DNA of 64,000 bases from Cryobacterium glucosi. Its GTDB lineage: Bacteria; Actinomycetota; Actinomycetes; Actinomycetales; Microbacteriaceae. Position numbers and translations under genes: made by a program. The DNA lies in NCBI RefSeq assembly GCF_004402235.1, contig NZ_SOFS01000016.1:1-64000 (forward strand). Reading direction: 5' to 3'. The notes beneath the pieces were generated by a model that was not told where the DNA came from, did no database searches, and saw nothing but the letters and a program-made list of their open reading frames with translations. This document shows, piece by piece, positions 14,629-25,387 of the stretch (its first letter is position 1; each line of letters opens with the position of its first letter).

Positions 14629-17600
14629 ATGTTCACGAAGATTCTTGTTGCCAACCGCGGAGAAATCGCGATTCGCGCGTTTCGTGCAGCGTATGAACTC
14701 GGCGCGAAAACCGTCGCCGTTTATCCGTTCGAAGACCGGAATTCCCTCCATCGCCTGAAGGCGGACGAGGCGTACCAGATCGGCGAACCCGGGCACCCGG
14801 TCAGGGCATACCTGACCGTGAGCGAGATCATCCGGGTGGCCGTCGAGAGCGGCGCCGACGCCATTTACCCCGGCTACGGCTTCCTTTCCGAGAACCCCGA
14901 GCTCGCACTCGCCGCCCGCGAGGCCGGCATCACCTTCATCGGCCCCGGCGAGCACGTGCTCGAAATGGCCGGAAACAAGGTCACCGCCAAGGAGCACGCG
15001 ATCGCTGCTGGCGTTCCCGTGCTCAAGTCGAGCGCGCCATCGAAGGACCTCGACGAGCTCATCGCCGCAGCTGCTGACATCGGCTTCCCGATCTTCGCCA
15101 AGGCCGTCGCCGGCGGCGGCGGCCGCGGCATGCGCCGCGTCGCGAGCATGGAGGACCTGCGCGGTTCCCTCGAGGAGGCCATGCGCGAGGCCAACAGCGC
15201 CTTCGGCGACTCGACCATGTTCCTCGAGCAGGCCGTGCTCCGCCCCCGGCACATCGAAGTGCAGATCCTCGCGGACTCGACCGGCGAAACCGTGCACCTC
15301 TTCGAGCGGGACTGCTCCGTGCAGCGCCGCCACCAGAAGGTCATCGAGATCGCGCCGGCCCCGAACCTCAGCGACGAGATCCGTACCCGTCTCTACGCGG
15401 ATGCCGTGGCTTTCGCCCGCTCCATCGGTTACGTCAACGCGGGCACCGTCGAGTTCCTGCTCGACACCGTCGGGGAGCGCGCAGGCCAGCACGTCTTCAT
15501 CGAGATGAACCCGCGGATCCAGGTCGAGCACACCGTGACGGAAGAGGTCACAGACGTCGACCTCGTCGTCGCCCAGATCCGCATCGCCGCGGGGGAGACC
15601 CTCGCCGAACTCGGGCTCCTCCAGGACCAGATCCACCTGCGCGGCGCCGCGCTCCAGTGCCGCATCACCACCGAGGACCCCACGATGGGGTTCCGGCCGG
15701 ACACCGGGAAGATCACGACGTATCGCTCACCCGGCGGGGCAGGCATCCGCCTCGACGGTGGAACCATCAACCCGGGCGCGCAGATCAGCCCGCACTTCGA
15801 CTCGATGCTCGCGAAGCTCACCTGCCGCGGTCGCGACTTCACCGCAGCCGTCACGCGCTCCAAGCGGGCACTCGCCGAGTTCCGCATCCGCGGCGTCTCC
15901 ACGAACGTCGCCTTCCTCCAGGCCGTCCTGGAAGACCCGGGCTTCGCGGCCGGCGACCTCAGCACCTCCTTCATCGACGAACGGCCAGACCTGCTCCGCG
16001 CCCGCGTCTCGAAGGACCGTGGAACGAAGATCCTGAACTGGCTCGCCGACGTCACCGTCAACAAGCCGAACGGGGTCCCGATCACCCTGCTGAACCCGGC
16101 AGAGAAGCTTCCGAAGCTCGACCTCAGCGTCCCGGCCCCCGCGGGCTCCCGCCAGCGGCTGCAGCTGCTCGGCCCGGCCGGTTTCGCCGCGGAACTCCGC
16201 GCCCAGACCGCACTCGCCGTGACGGACACCACGTTCCGCGACGCCCACCAGTCGCTCCTGGCGACCCGCGTGCGCACGAGGGACCTCGTCGCCGTCGCGC
16301 CGTACGTCGCCCGGATGACGCCGGAGCTCCTCTCGATCGAGGCCTGGGGCGGCGCGACCTACGACGTCGCGCTCCGCTTCCTCGGCGAGGACCCGTGGGA
16401 ACGGCTCGCCGCCCTGCGGGCCGCGCTCCCGAACATCAACGTGCAGATGCTGCTCCGCGGCCGGAACACGGTCGGATACACGCCGTACCCGACGGAGGTC
16501 ACCGACGCCTTCGTGCGGGAAGCGTCCGACACGGGCGTCGACATCTTCCGGATCTTCGACGCCCTCAACGACGTCTCGCAGATGCGCCCGGCGATCGAGG
16601 CCGTCCTCGGCACCGGAACGAGCATCGCCGAGGTCGCACTCTGCTACACGGGCGACCTGCTCGACCCCGCGGAGGACCTCTACACGCTCGACTACTACCT
16701 GCGCCTCGCGGAGCAGATCGTCGACACCGGCGCGCACATCATTGCGATCAAGGACATGGCCGGGCTGCTTCGCCCGGCGGCCGCGGAGAAGCTCGTCGGA
16801 GCGCTTCGCGAACGCTTCGCGCTCCCGGTGCACGTCCACACCCACGACACTCCCGGCGGCCAGCTCGCGACCCTGCTCGCCGCCGCGCGCGCGGGCGCCG
16901 ACGCTGTCGACGTCGCGAGCGCACCGATGGCCGGCACCACGAGCCAGCCTTCTGCGTCCTCGCTCGTCGCCGCGCTCGCGCACACCGAACGCGACACCGG
17001 CATCTCGCTCAAGGCCGTCTGCGACCTCGAACCATACTGGGAAGACGTGCGCCGCGTCTACCACCCCTTCGAATCGGGACTCCGGGCCCCGACCGGGCGG
17101 GTCTACAGCCACGAGATCCCCGGTGGCCAGCTCTCCAACCTCCGCACCCAGGCCGTCGCACTCGGCCTCGCCGACGACTTCGAGCTCATCGAGGACATGT
17201 ACGCCGCCGCGAACCAGATCCTCGGCCGCGTTCCCAAGGTCACGCCCTCGTCCAAGGTCGTCGGCGACCTCGCCCTCTACCTCGCCGCCGTCCGCGCCGA
17301 TCCGGAGGACTTCGCCGCGAACCCGGGCAACTACGACGTGCCAGACTCGGTGATCGGCTTCATGGCCGGCGAACTGGGCGACCTGCCCGGCGGCTGGCCG
17401 GAGCCCTTCCGCAGCAAGGTGCTCGCCGGTCGCAGCATCCACATCGGCGTCACCGAGCTGACAGCACCCGAGCGCGAGGCGCTCGACGGCGACAGCCTGA
17501 CCCGTCGCTCGATGCTCAACCAGCTGCTCTTCCCCGGACCGACCCGCCAGTTCGAGCAGATCCGCGAGCTGTTCGGCGACCTCTCCGTCGTCGACACCGT

Positions 17601-18033
17601 CGACTACCTCAACGGGCTGCAGCAGGGTATCGAACACTCGGTCGAGATCGACAAGGGCGTTCGCCTCTACGTCGGACTCGAGGCGATCGGCGAGGCGGAC
17701 GACAAGGGCATGCGCACCGTCATGACCACGCTCAACGGCCAGCTGCGCCCCGTGTTCGTGCGCGACCGCGGCATCACCGTGAGCACCAAGGCCGCCGAGA
17801 AAGCGGATGCGAACCGGCCGGGCCAGGTCGCGGCTCCCTTCTCCGGGGTGGTCACCCTGCAGGTCGAGGAAGGCGCGATCGTCGAGGCCGGCCAGACCGT
17901 CGCATCCATCGAAGCCATGAAAATGGAGGCGGCCATCACCTCCCCGATCGCCGGTGTCGTCGAGCGGGTGGCGATCCCGAAGACGCAGCAGGTGGACGCC
18001 GGCGACCTCCTCGTGGTGGTGCGCCCGCGCTAG
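14629..18033 (+). CDS. pyc: Pyruvate carboxylase
   Basis: Pyruvate carboxylase makes oxaloacetate from pyruvate, bicarbonate and ATP, replenishing the TCA cycle. The 1134-residue protein has the full single-chain order. The biotin carboxylase/ATP-grasp part (about 1-455) opens with ILVANRGEIAIR and has the glycine-rich AVAGGGGRGMR. The carboxyltransferase domain (about 530-810) has TDTTFRDAHQSLLATRVRT. A linker domain follows. The biotinyl domain has the attachment site EAMKMEA with Lys1098. The length is typical. The ATG has an AAAGG ribosome-binding site. It is monocistronic-looking, flanked by a divergent parA and a downstream EspI-like ATPase. Confidence 0.97.
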   Translation: MFTKILVANRGEIAIRAFRAAYELGAKTVAVYPFEDRNSLHRLKADEAYQIGEPGHPVRAYLTVSEIIRVAVESGADAIYPGYGFLSENPELALAAREAGITFIGPGEHVLEMAGNKVTAKEHAIAAGVPVLKSSAPSKDLDELIAAAADIGFPIFAKAVAGGGGRGMRRVASMEDLRGSLEEAMREANSAFGDSTMFLEQAVLRPRHIEVQILADSTGETVHLFERDCSVQRRHQKVIEIAPAPNLSDEIRTRLYADAVAFARSIGYVNAGTVEFLLDTVGERAGQHVFIEMNPRIQVEHTVTEEVTDVDLVVAQIRIAAGETLAELGLLQDQIHLRGAALQCRITTEDPTMGFRPDTGKITTYRSPGGAGIRLDGGTINPGAQISPHFDSMLAKLTCRGRDFTAAVTRSKRALAEFRIRGVSTNVAFLQAVLEDPGFAAGDLSTSFIDERPDLLRARVSKDRGTKILNWLADVTVNKPNGVPITLLNPAEKLPKLDLSVPAPAGSRQRLQLLGPAGFAAELRAQTALAVTDTTFRDAHQSLLATRVRTRDLVAVAPYVARMTPELLSIEAWGGATYDVALRFLGEDPWERLAALRAALPNINVQMLLRGRNTVGYTPYPTEVTDAFVREASDTGVDIFRIFDALNDVSQMRPAIEAVLGTGTSIAEVALCYTGDLLDPAEDLYTLDYYLRLAEQIVDTGAHIIAIKDMAGLLRPAAAEKLVGALRERFALPVHVHTHDTPGGQLATLLAAARAGADAVDVASAPMAGTTSQPSASSLVAALAHTERDTGISLKAVCDLEPYWEDVRRVYHPFESGLRAPTGRVYSHEIPGGQLSNLRTQAVALGLADDFELIEDMYAAANQILGRVPKVTPSSKVVGDLALYLAAVRADPEDFAANPGNYDVPDSVIGFMAGELGDLPGGWPEPFRSKVLAGRSIHIGVTELTAPEREALDGDSLTRRSMLNQLLFPGPTRQFEQIRELFGDLSVVDTVDYLNGLQQGIEHSVEIDKGVRLYVGLEAIGEADDKGMRTVMTTLNGQLRPVFVRDRGITVSTKAAEKADANRPGQVAAPFSGVVTLQVEEGAIVEAGQTVASIEAMKMEAAITSPIAGVVERVAIPKTQQVDAGDLLVVVRPR

Positions 18034-18122
18034 GCTGAAGGTCGATCGGCCGTCGCCCACCGTGGCGCCGGCCGGCCGGGGGCCCAGGCCGGGCCGATAT
18101 TTTCACGACGAAGGGACGGACT

Positions 18123-19481
18123 GTGGTGCCGGAAAAGCGCACGGATACCGGAATCTCTTCGACGGGCGGCGGAGACGCGCAGCCCGGTGACGAGTACAAC
18201 AGCGAGCTGCCGCCGCACACGATCGACAACCTCGCCGCTGCGCTGCCGGCAGGGCTCGCAGCCGCACCCCTCGCGTCGCCGGCGCTCGGGAGTACCGGGC
18301 CCGGGGGCGATGCTGGCCGCCCCGCGACGCACACCATCGAGATCAACACCGGGCCGGGCATCCGCGTCCCGGCCGGCGACCGCGTGACCCGGAACGACCG
18401 CGCCGACCGGGGTGAGCGCCTCGGCGCCGCCGCAGCAGGGGCCGTGCAGTCCCTCTCCGGCCCTGCGCAGACCGGTCCGGCGGATGCCGGGGCGCAGTCC
18501 CGCAGGGAGCGCCTGCGGCCCGATGGCGGCACCGTCCCGGAATCGGCGGCCATGCTCACGTCGGAACGCCTGCTCGCGGTCAATCGCCGCACCCAGCCGC
18601 CGCCCCACGGAGGCTGGAACGCCTTCGTCTACGCCGCGACGCTGCACCTCGTGAACCTCGGCGACTCGGCGAAGGTCCGCGCCCACAAGGACATGGACGC
18701 CCTGATCCGCAAGGAGTTCGATGGCGGCACCCGGTTCGTGCCGATCCTCACCCGCAAGGGCGGTGTCGGCAAGACCACGGTCACGGCCCTGCTCGGCATG
18801 GCCCTCGCCGACGCACGCGAAGACCGCATCATCGCCGTCGACGCCAACCCCGACCGCGGCACCCTCTCCGAACGGGTCAGCAAGCAGACGAGGTCGACCG
18901 TGCGCGACGTCGTCACGAAGGCCGCGTCCATCGGTGGCTTCACCGACTTCTCCACCCTCGTGTCCCGCGACGCGACCCGGCTCGACATCCTCGCCTCCGA
19001 CACAGACCCGCTCCTGTCCGAAGCCTTCGACGAGGACGACTACAACGTGGTGGCCGACCTCGCGGCCCGGTACTACTCGATCATGCTCACCGATTGCGGC
19101 ACCGGGATCGTGCACTCCGTGATGCGGGCGACCCTGCAGCGTGCTGACTCGATCGTGGTCGTCTCCGGAGGCAGCGTCGACGAAGCCAGGCTCGCCTCTG
19201 AGACCCTGACCTGGCTCGACGCCAACGGCTACGGCGACCTCGTCCGCAACTCGATCGTCGCGCTCAACACCGCGACCCAGGGCACCAACCTCGTGAAACT
19301 CGAGGAGATCGAGTCGCACTTCCGGTCGAGGGTCCGCGAGATCGTGCGTATCCCCTACGACCCGCAACTGGCGGCGGGGAGCGTGATCTCGTGGGAGAAC
19401 CTGAAACCGATCACCCGGCTTGCCGCCCGCACCCTTGCTGCTCTCGTGGTCGAGGGCCTTCCCGCCCACCGCGGCGCGTGA
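18123..19481 (+). CDS. EspI/MinD-like ATPase with long disordered N-terminus
   Basis: The first 150 or so of 452 residues are low complexity (Ala, Gly, Pro, Arg). A helical segment GWNAFVYAATLHLVNLGDS follows (about 164-182), and then a MinD/ParA ATPase domain. That domain has the deviant Walker A RKGGVGKTTVT (211-221), VDANPDRGTLSERV as A' motif and SIMLTDCGTG as Walker B. This layout resembles EspI (Rv3876) and related MinD-like ATPases of type VII secretion regions, judged from memory of the family. No ESX core gene is nearby. The GTG start has GAAGGGA upstream. The 89-bp gap after pyc is GC-rich and may hold a terminator. The substrate or partner is unknown. Confidence 0.75.
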   Translation: MVPEKRTDTGISSTGGGDAQPGDEYNSELPPHTIDNLAAALPAGLAAAPLASPALGSTGPGGDAGRPATHTIEINTGPGIRVPAGDRVTRNDRADRGERLGAAAAGAVQSLSGPAQTGPADAGAQSRRERLRPDGGTVPESAAMLTSERLLAVNRRTQPPPHGGWNAFVYAATLHLVNLGDSAKVRAHKDMDALIRKEFDGGTRFVPILTRKGGVGKTTVTALLGMALADAREDRIIAVDANPDRGTLSERVSKQTRSTVRDVVTKAASIGGFTDFSTLVSRDATRLDILASDTDPLLSEAFDEDDYNVVADLAARYYSIMLTDCGTGIVHSVMRATLQRADSIVVVSGGSVDEARLASETLTWLDANGYGDLVRNSIVALNTATQGTNLVKLEEIESHFRSRVREIVRIPYDPQLAAGSVISWENLKPITRLAARTLAALVVEGLPAHRGA

Positions 19482-19532
19482 AGCGCACCCGGTCAACCGA
19501 CGTGCCCGTATCAACTGACTTGGAGTATTCCT

Positions 19533-20024
19533 GTGCCTGAGCGCCAGATCCGTCTCTTCGGAGATCCCGTTTTGAAGACCGTGTCCGCGCCGATCGAGAT
19601 CATCGACGACCGGGTCACCCGGCTCGTCGTCGATCTCCTCGACAGCGTGCGCCTGCCCGGCCGCGCCGGCGTCGCCGCTGCCCAGATCGGCGTCAACCTG
19701 CGCGCGTTCAGTTACAACGTCGATGGCGTGATCGGGTACATCCTGAACCCCGTCGTCGTCGAGGTATCCGGCGAGCCCGCCCTCGTCGAAGAGGGCTGCC
19801 TGTCCGTTCCCGGCCTGTGGTACCCCACCAAGCGGTACCCGTTCGCGAGGGTCACCGGAACCGACCTCGCCGGCGAGCCCGTCGAACTCGCCGGCGACGG
19901 GCTGATGGCCCAGGCCCTGCAGCACGAGACCGACCACCTCGACGGTTTCCTCTACATCGACAAGCTCGACAAGGAGAACCGCCGGGCGGCCATGAAGGAG
20001 ATCCGCGAGTCGGACTGGTTCTGA
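19533..20024 (+). CDS. def: Peptide deformylase
   Basis: Peptide deformylase removes the N-formyl group from nascent proteins, acting as a metalloenzyme. The 163-residue protein shows all three motifs: GVAAAQIGV (motif 1), EEGCLSVPG (motif 2, with the metal-ligand cysteine) and QHETDHLDG (motif 3, HExxH). The length is normal. The start is GTG, with GGAG 6-7 bases upstream. It is convergent with the acyl-CoA synthetase gene; only 7 bases separate the stops, so terminators must lie in coding sequence or be absent. Confidence 0.96.
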   Translation: MPERQIRLFGDPVLKTVSAPIEIIDDRVTRLVVDLLDSVRLPGRAGVAAAQIGVNLRAFSYNVDGVIGYILNPVVVEVSGEPALVEEGCLSVPGLWYPTKRYPFARVTGTDLAGEPVELAGDGLMAQALQHETDHLDGFLYIDKLDKENRRAAMKEIRESDWF

Positions 20025-20031
20025 CCGACGG

Positions 20032-21867
<1,836 letters not shown>

Positions 21868-21973
21868 GGCAACTCCTCTGGTACCGGGCGGATGTGCACA
21901 CTCTAGCCGGGCGGAATGCGGAGCAGTCGTTTCGACTCGCAGCGCCGCGGCTCAGTACACTCTAGAGGGACGC

Positions 21974-21995
21974 CTCAGCATAAGTGTGTGCTGAG
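21974..21995. promoter_or_regulatory. Inverted repeat in the fadD/glucokinase divergent promoter
   Basis: CTCAGCA-N8-TGCTGAG is a perfect 7-bp inverted repeat. It lies 41 bp before the glucokinase start and downstream of a TACACT -10-like hexamer (21956-21961). It is a candidate operator; no regulator is identified. Confidence 0.45.
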
Positions 21996-22035
21996 CTGGG
22001 CGGATGCCCGAGACTATCTACGAAAGAGGCCGGCT

Positions 22036-22983
22036 GTGCACGCCATTGGAATCGACATCGGCGGCACGAAGATAGCTGGAGCCCTGGTCGACGAGTTCGG
22101 CACCATTCTCCGTTCCGAGCGCACGCCCACAACGGCGGGGGACCCGCGCGCCATCGAAGACGCCGTCGTCGAGATGATCCAGAAACTCGCCGTCGGAGAG
22201 GACGTCATCGCGGCCGGCGTGGCAGCTGCCGGCTTCATCGACTCCGCGCAGTCCACGGTGTACTACGCCCCCAACATCAACTGGCGCAACGAACCGCTCC
22301 GGGCGACCCTCGAGGAGCGGCTCAACCTCCCGATCCTGATCGAGAACGACGCGAACGCGGCCGGTTGGGCCGAATTCTGTTTCGGTGCCGGCCAGGTCTA
22401 CAGCGACATGGTCACGCTGACCATCGGCACCGGTGTCGGCGGCGCGATCGTTTCCAACGACCGCCTGTTCCGCGGCGGCTTCGGCTGCGGCGCAGAGCTC
22501 GGCCACGTGCGCATCGTCCCGGACGGCCTGCCGTGCGGCTGCGGTGCCCAGGGCTGCATCGAGCAGTACGGCTCTGGCAGGGCCCTGCTCCGCATCGCCA
22601 ACTCCCTTGCGGATGCCGGCGGTATCGGCCTCGGCCTCGCATCCGCCCGTGACCGCAAGGGCAAGCTCAGCGGCAAGGACGTCGGCCGCCTGATCCAGGA
22701 CGGCGACCCGGGGGCACTCGCGGCCCTCCGCCAGCTCGGCGACGCGCTCGGCCAGGCCTGCGCCTCGCTCGCGGCCGTGCTCGACCCGCAGATCTTCGTC
22801 TTCGGCGGGGGAGTCGCCGACGCCGGCGAGCTGCTCCTCGAACCGATTCGCACCGCGTACCTCGAAAACCTTCCGGCACGGGGCTACCATCCCGAAGCGG
22901 AATTCGCGATTGCCCAACTCGTCAACGATGCCGGAGTTGTCGGCGCTGCAGACCTGGCGCGGAAGCACGTCTTCCCGATCTAG
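22036..22983 (+). CDS. glk: ROK-family glucokinase
   Basis: This 315-residue ROK kinase phosphorylates glucose to glucose 6-phosphate. It has the N-terminal phosphate-binding motif IDIGGTKIAGALVD, the sugar-binding ENDANAAGWAE, the second phosphate motif IGTGVGGAIV, and the ROK zinc motif CGCGAQGCIEQY. The C-terminal adenosine motif FGGGVADAGELLL is intact. No helix-turn-helix precedes the kinase, so it is an enzyme and not a ROK repressor. ATP or polyphosphate could be the donor; this cannot be decided. GTG was chosen because of GAGG 6-7 bases upstream. It is followed after 30 bp by an acyltransferase gene and is probably co-transcribed with it. Confidence 0.9.
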   Translation: MHAIGIDIGGTKIAGALVDEFGTILRSERTPTTAGDPRAIEDAVVEMIQKLAVGEDVIAAGVAAAGFIDSAQSTVYYAPNINWRNEPLRATLEERLNLPILIENDANAAGWAEFCFGAGQVYSDMVTLTIGTGVGGAIVSNDRLFRGGFGCGAELGHVRIVPDGLPCGCGAQGCIEQYGSGRALLRIANSLADAGGIGLGLASARDRKGKLSGKDVGRLIQDGDPGALAALRQLGDALGQACASLAAVLDPQIFVFGGGVADAGELLLEPIRTAYLENLPARGYHPEAEFAIAQLVNDAGVVGAADLARKHVFPI

Positions 22984-23013
22984 GCTGTGCCCGACCCAAG
23001 AAGAGAGCGACCG

Positions 23014-23703
23014 ATGTTCTACTGGATCATGAAAAACATTGTCGTCGGACCCCTCCTACTTGGGCTCTTCCGGCCGTGGGTGGTGGGCCTCGAGAACATT
23101 CCCAGGACAGGGGGAGTCATCCTCGCGAGCAATCACCTCTCGTTCATCGACTCGGTGTTCCTGCCGCTCGTGGTGCCGCGCCGGGTGATCTTCCTCGCCA
23201 AGAGCGAATACTTCACCGGAACCGGGCTCAAGGGCTGGGCGACGAAGCAGTTCTTCAAGGCGACCGGTCAGCTCCCCATCGACCGCTCGGGCGGCAAGGC
23301 CTCCGAGGACTCGCTCAACACGGGCCTGCGGGTCCTCTCCGGCGGCGGCGTGCTCGGCATCTACCCGGAGGGCACCCGCAGCCCCGACGCGAAGATGTAC
23401 CGCGGCCGCACCGGGGTGGCCCGGATGCTCCTCGAGGCCGGGGTGCCCGTCGTTCCCGTCGCGATGATCGACACCGAGAAGGCCATGCCGACCGGCACGA
23501 GGATCCCGAAGATCCGCCGGATCGGGATCGTGATCGGAAAACCCCTCGACTTCAGCCGCTTCGAGGGGCTGGAGGGGGACAGGTTCGTGCTCCGCAGCGT
23601 GACCGACGAGCTGATGTACGAGCTCCAGGCCCTCAGCAAGCAGGAGTACGTCGACGTGTACGCCACGAGCGTGAAAGAAAAGCGCGCCAGTCTTTCGCGA
23701 TAA
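23014..23703 (+). CDS. 1-acyl-sn-glycerol-3-phosphate acyltransferase (PlsC family)
   Basis: This 229-residue membrane-associated enzyme adds the second acyl chain to lysophosphatidic acid or a similar acceptor. The family motifs are NHLSFIDS (H-x4-D), a block with AKSEYF, and YPEGTRSPD (the glycerophosphate-binding EGTR), followed by VPVVPVAM. It lies between glk and aroG, as the plsC-like Rv2182c lies near aroG in mycobacteria. ATG is preceded by AAGAGAG. A GTG nine codons earlier is a weaker alternative. A second acyltransferase of the same superfamily lies at 54.8 kb. Confidence 0.9.
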   Translation: MFYWIMKNIVVGPLLLGLFRPWVVGLENIPRTGGVILASNHLSFIDSVFLPLVVPRRVIFLAKSEYFTGTGLKGWATKQFFKATGQLPIDRSGGKASEDSLNTGLRVLSGGGVLGIYPEGTRSPDAKMYRGRTGVARMLLEAGVPVVPVAMIDTEKAMPTGTRIPKIRRIGIVIGKPLDFSRFEGLEGDRFVLRSVTDELMYELQALSKQEYVDVYATSVKEKRASLSR

Positions 23704-23787
23704 GATCGCGTATCCCTTCCCGGCTCTTCCAGCCAGTCCCCTGGCGCGCACTCCGCGCGCCAACCAAGAGAAAACAGAGATAGTCCT

Positions 23788-25158
23788 GTGGTAGACACTA
23801 CCGAACCCGTCGTTGTGGCCGATGAAGCTGTGATCGCCGGTCTGGACTATTGGCGCACTCTTCCCATCAAGCAGCAGCCGACGTGGCCGGACGCAGGCGC
23901 CGTCGCAGCGGCATCCGCCGAACTGTCGACGCAGCCGCCCCTGGTCTTCGCCGGCGAGGTCGACATCCTGCGCGACCGGCTCGCCCAGGCCGCCGCAGGG
24001 CACGCGTTCCTGCTCCAGGGCGGCGACTGCGCGGAGACCTTCAGCGGTGCGACCGCCGAGCAGATCCGGAACCGGGTCAAGACCGTGCTGCAGATGGCCG
24101 TCGTGCTCACCTACGGCGCCTCGATGCCCGTGATCAAGATGGGCCGGATGGCCGGCCAGTTCGCGAAGCCGCGCTCGAGCGACTTCGAGACCCGCGGCGG
24201 CGTCACCCTGCCTGCCTACCGCGGCGACATCGTCAACGGCTACGACTTCACCCCCGAATCCCGCGAGGCAGACCCTGCCCGACTGGTCAAGGGGTACCAC
24301 ACGGCCGCGTCGACGCTCAACCTGATCCGTGCGTTCACCCAGGGCGGTTTCGCCGACCTGCGCCAGGTGCACAGCTGGAACCAGGGCTTCGCCGCGAACC
24401 CCGCGAACCAGCGCTACGAGAAGGTGGCCAAGGAGATCGACCGGGCCATCAAGTTCATGATCGCGTGCGGTGCTGACTTCGAGGCGATGCGTCGCACCGA
24501 GTTCTACACGAGCCACGAGGGCCTGCTAATGGACTACGAGCGCCCGATGACGCGGATCGACTCCCGCACCGGAACCCCGTACAACACCTCAGCGCACTTC
24601 ATCTGGATCGGTGAGCGCACCCGCGACCTCGACGGCGCCCACGTCGACTTCCTGTCCCGGGTGCGGAACCCGATCGGGGTCAAGCTCGGCCCGAGCACCT
24701 CGGCAGACGACATGCTGCGCCTCGTCGACAAGCTCGACCCGAACCGCGAGCCCGGCCGCCTCACCTTCATCACCCGGATGGGAGCAGGCAAGGTGCGCGA
24801 CGCGCTCCCGCCGCTCCTCGAGGCGATCAAGGCGAGCGAGGCCAAGCCGCTCTGGATCACGGACCCGATGCACGGCAACGGCGTGACCACGCCGACCGGG
24901 TACAAGACGCGTCGTTTCGACGACGTCGTCGACGAGGTCCGCGGCTTCTTCGAGGCCCACCGCGCGGTCGGAACCCACCCGGGCGGCGTGCACGTCGAGC
25001 TCACCGGCGACGACGTCACCGAGTGCCTCGGCGGCTCGGAGCACATCGACGAGGCCGACCTCGCGACCCGCTACGAATCGCTCTGCGACCCGCGGCTCAA
25101 CCACATGCAGTCCCTCGAGCTCGCCTTCCTCGTCGCCGAGGAGCTCGCAGCCCGCTGA
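23788..25158 (+). CDS. aroG: Class II 3-deoxy-7-phosphoheptulonate synthase
   Basis: DAHP synthase condenses phosphoenolpyruvate and erythrose 4-phosphate, the first step of the shikimate pathway. The 456-residue protein is the class II (plant/AroH-II) type: LLQGGDCAETF near residue 74, GRMAGQFAKPRSS, SHEGLLMDYERPMTR, and WITDPMHGNG with the metal-binding region, then GGVHVELTGDDVTECLGG. The length fits. The start GTG was chosen by family length; the ribosome-binding site is weak. The neighbouring kinase gene is convergent. Mycobacteria have aroG in the same position near pknL. Confidence 0.96.
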   Translation: MVDTTEPVVVADEAVIAGLDYWRTLPIKQQPTWPDAGAVAAASAELSTQPPLVFAGEVDILRDRLAQAAAGHAFLLQGGDCAETFSGATAEQIRNRVKTVLQMAVVLTYGASMPVIKMGRMAGQFAKPRSSDFETRGGVTLPAYRGDIVNGYDFTPESREADPARLVKGYHTAASTLNLIRAFTQGGFADLRQVHSWNQGFAANPANQRYEKVAKEIDRAIKFMIACGADFEAMRRTEFYTSHEGLLMDYERPMTRIDSRTGTPYNTSAHFIWIGERTRDLDGAHVDFLSRVRNPIGVKLGPSTSADDMLRLVDKLDPNREPGRLTFITRMGAGKVRDALPPLLEAIKASEAKPLWITDPMHGNGVTTPTGYKTRRFDDVVDEVRGFFEAHRAVGTHPGGVHVELTGDDVTECLGGSEHIDEADLATRYESLCDPRLNHMQSLELAFLVAEELAAR

Positions 25159-25176
25159 CCCGCAGGCATCCCGCCA

Positions 25177-25223
25177 GAGTGCCGCCGTACCCGCCGAGAT
25201 CACCCGGCAGGGCGGCGGCACTC
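25177..25223. terminator. Inverted repeat after aroG, possible two-way terminator
   Basis: GAGTGCCGCC and GGCGGCACTC form a perfect 10-bp stem around a 27-base GC-rich loop, 18 bp after the aroG stop. There is no T run. The rest of the 229-bp convergent gap to the kinase gene shows no gene. Confidence 0.45.
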
Positions 25224-25387
25224 GGCGCATCCGGCGCCTCTCGAGGTCTGAGCGGATGCCGCGCACCCGGAACAGGGACGCGCGCCCGCCGCGCCGCTGC
25301 GCGCCAGGCATGCCGGCAGCGGAACAGCGCATCTGGCGCGACGGTTGCATCGAGCGGACGCATGGTGATGGACACACGGCGCGCGAA

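Noticed and set aside
15657-18060. Open frames of about 780-790 codons on both strands overlapping pyc
   Set aside because: High GC leaves few stops in the other frames. Their translations are Arg/Pro/Ala-rich shadows, while the pyc frame matches a known enzyme end to end.
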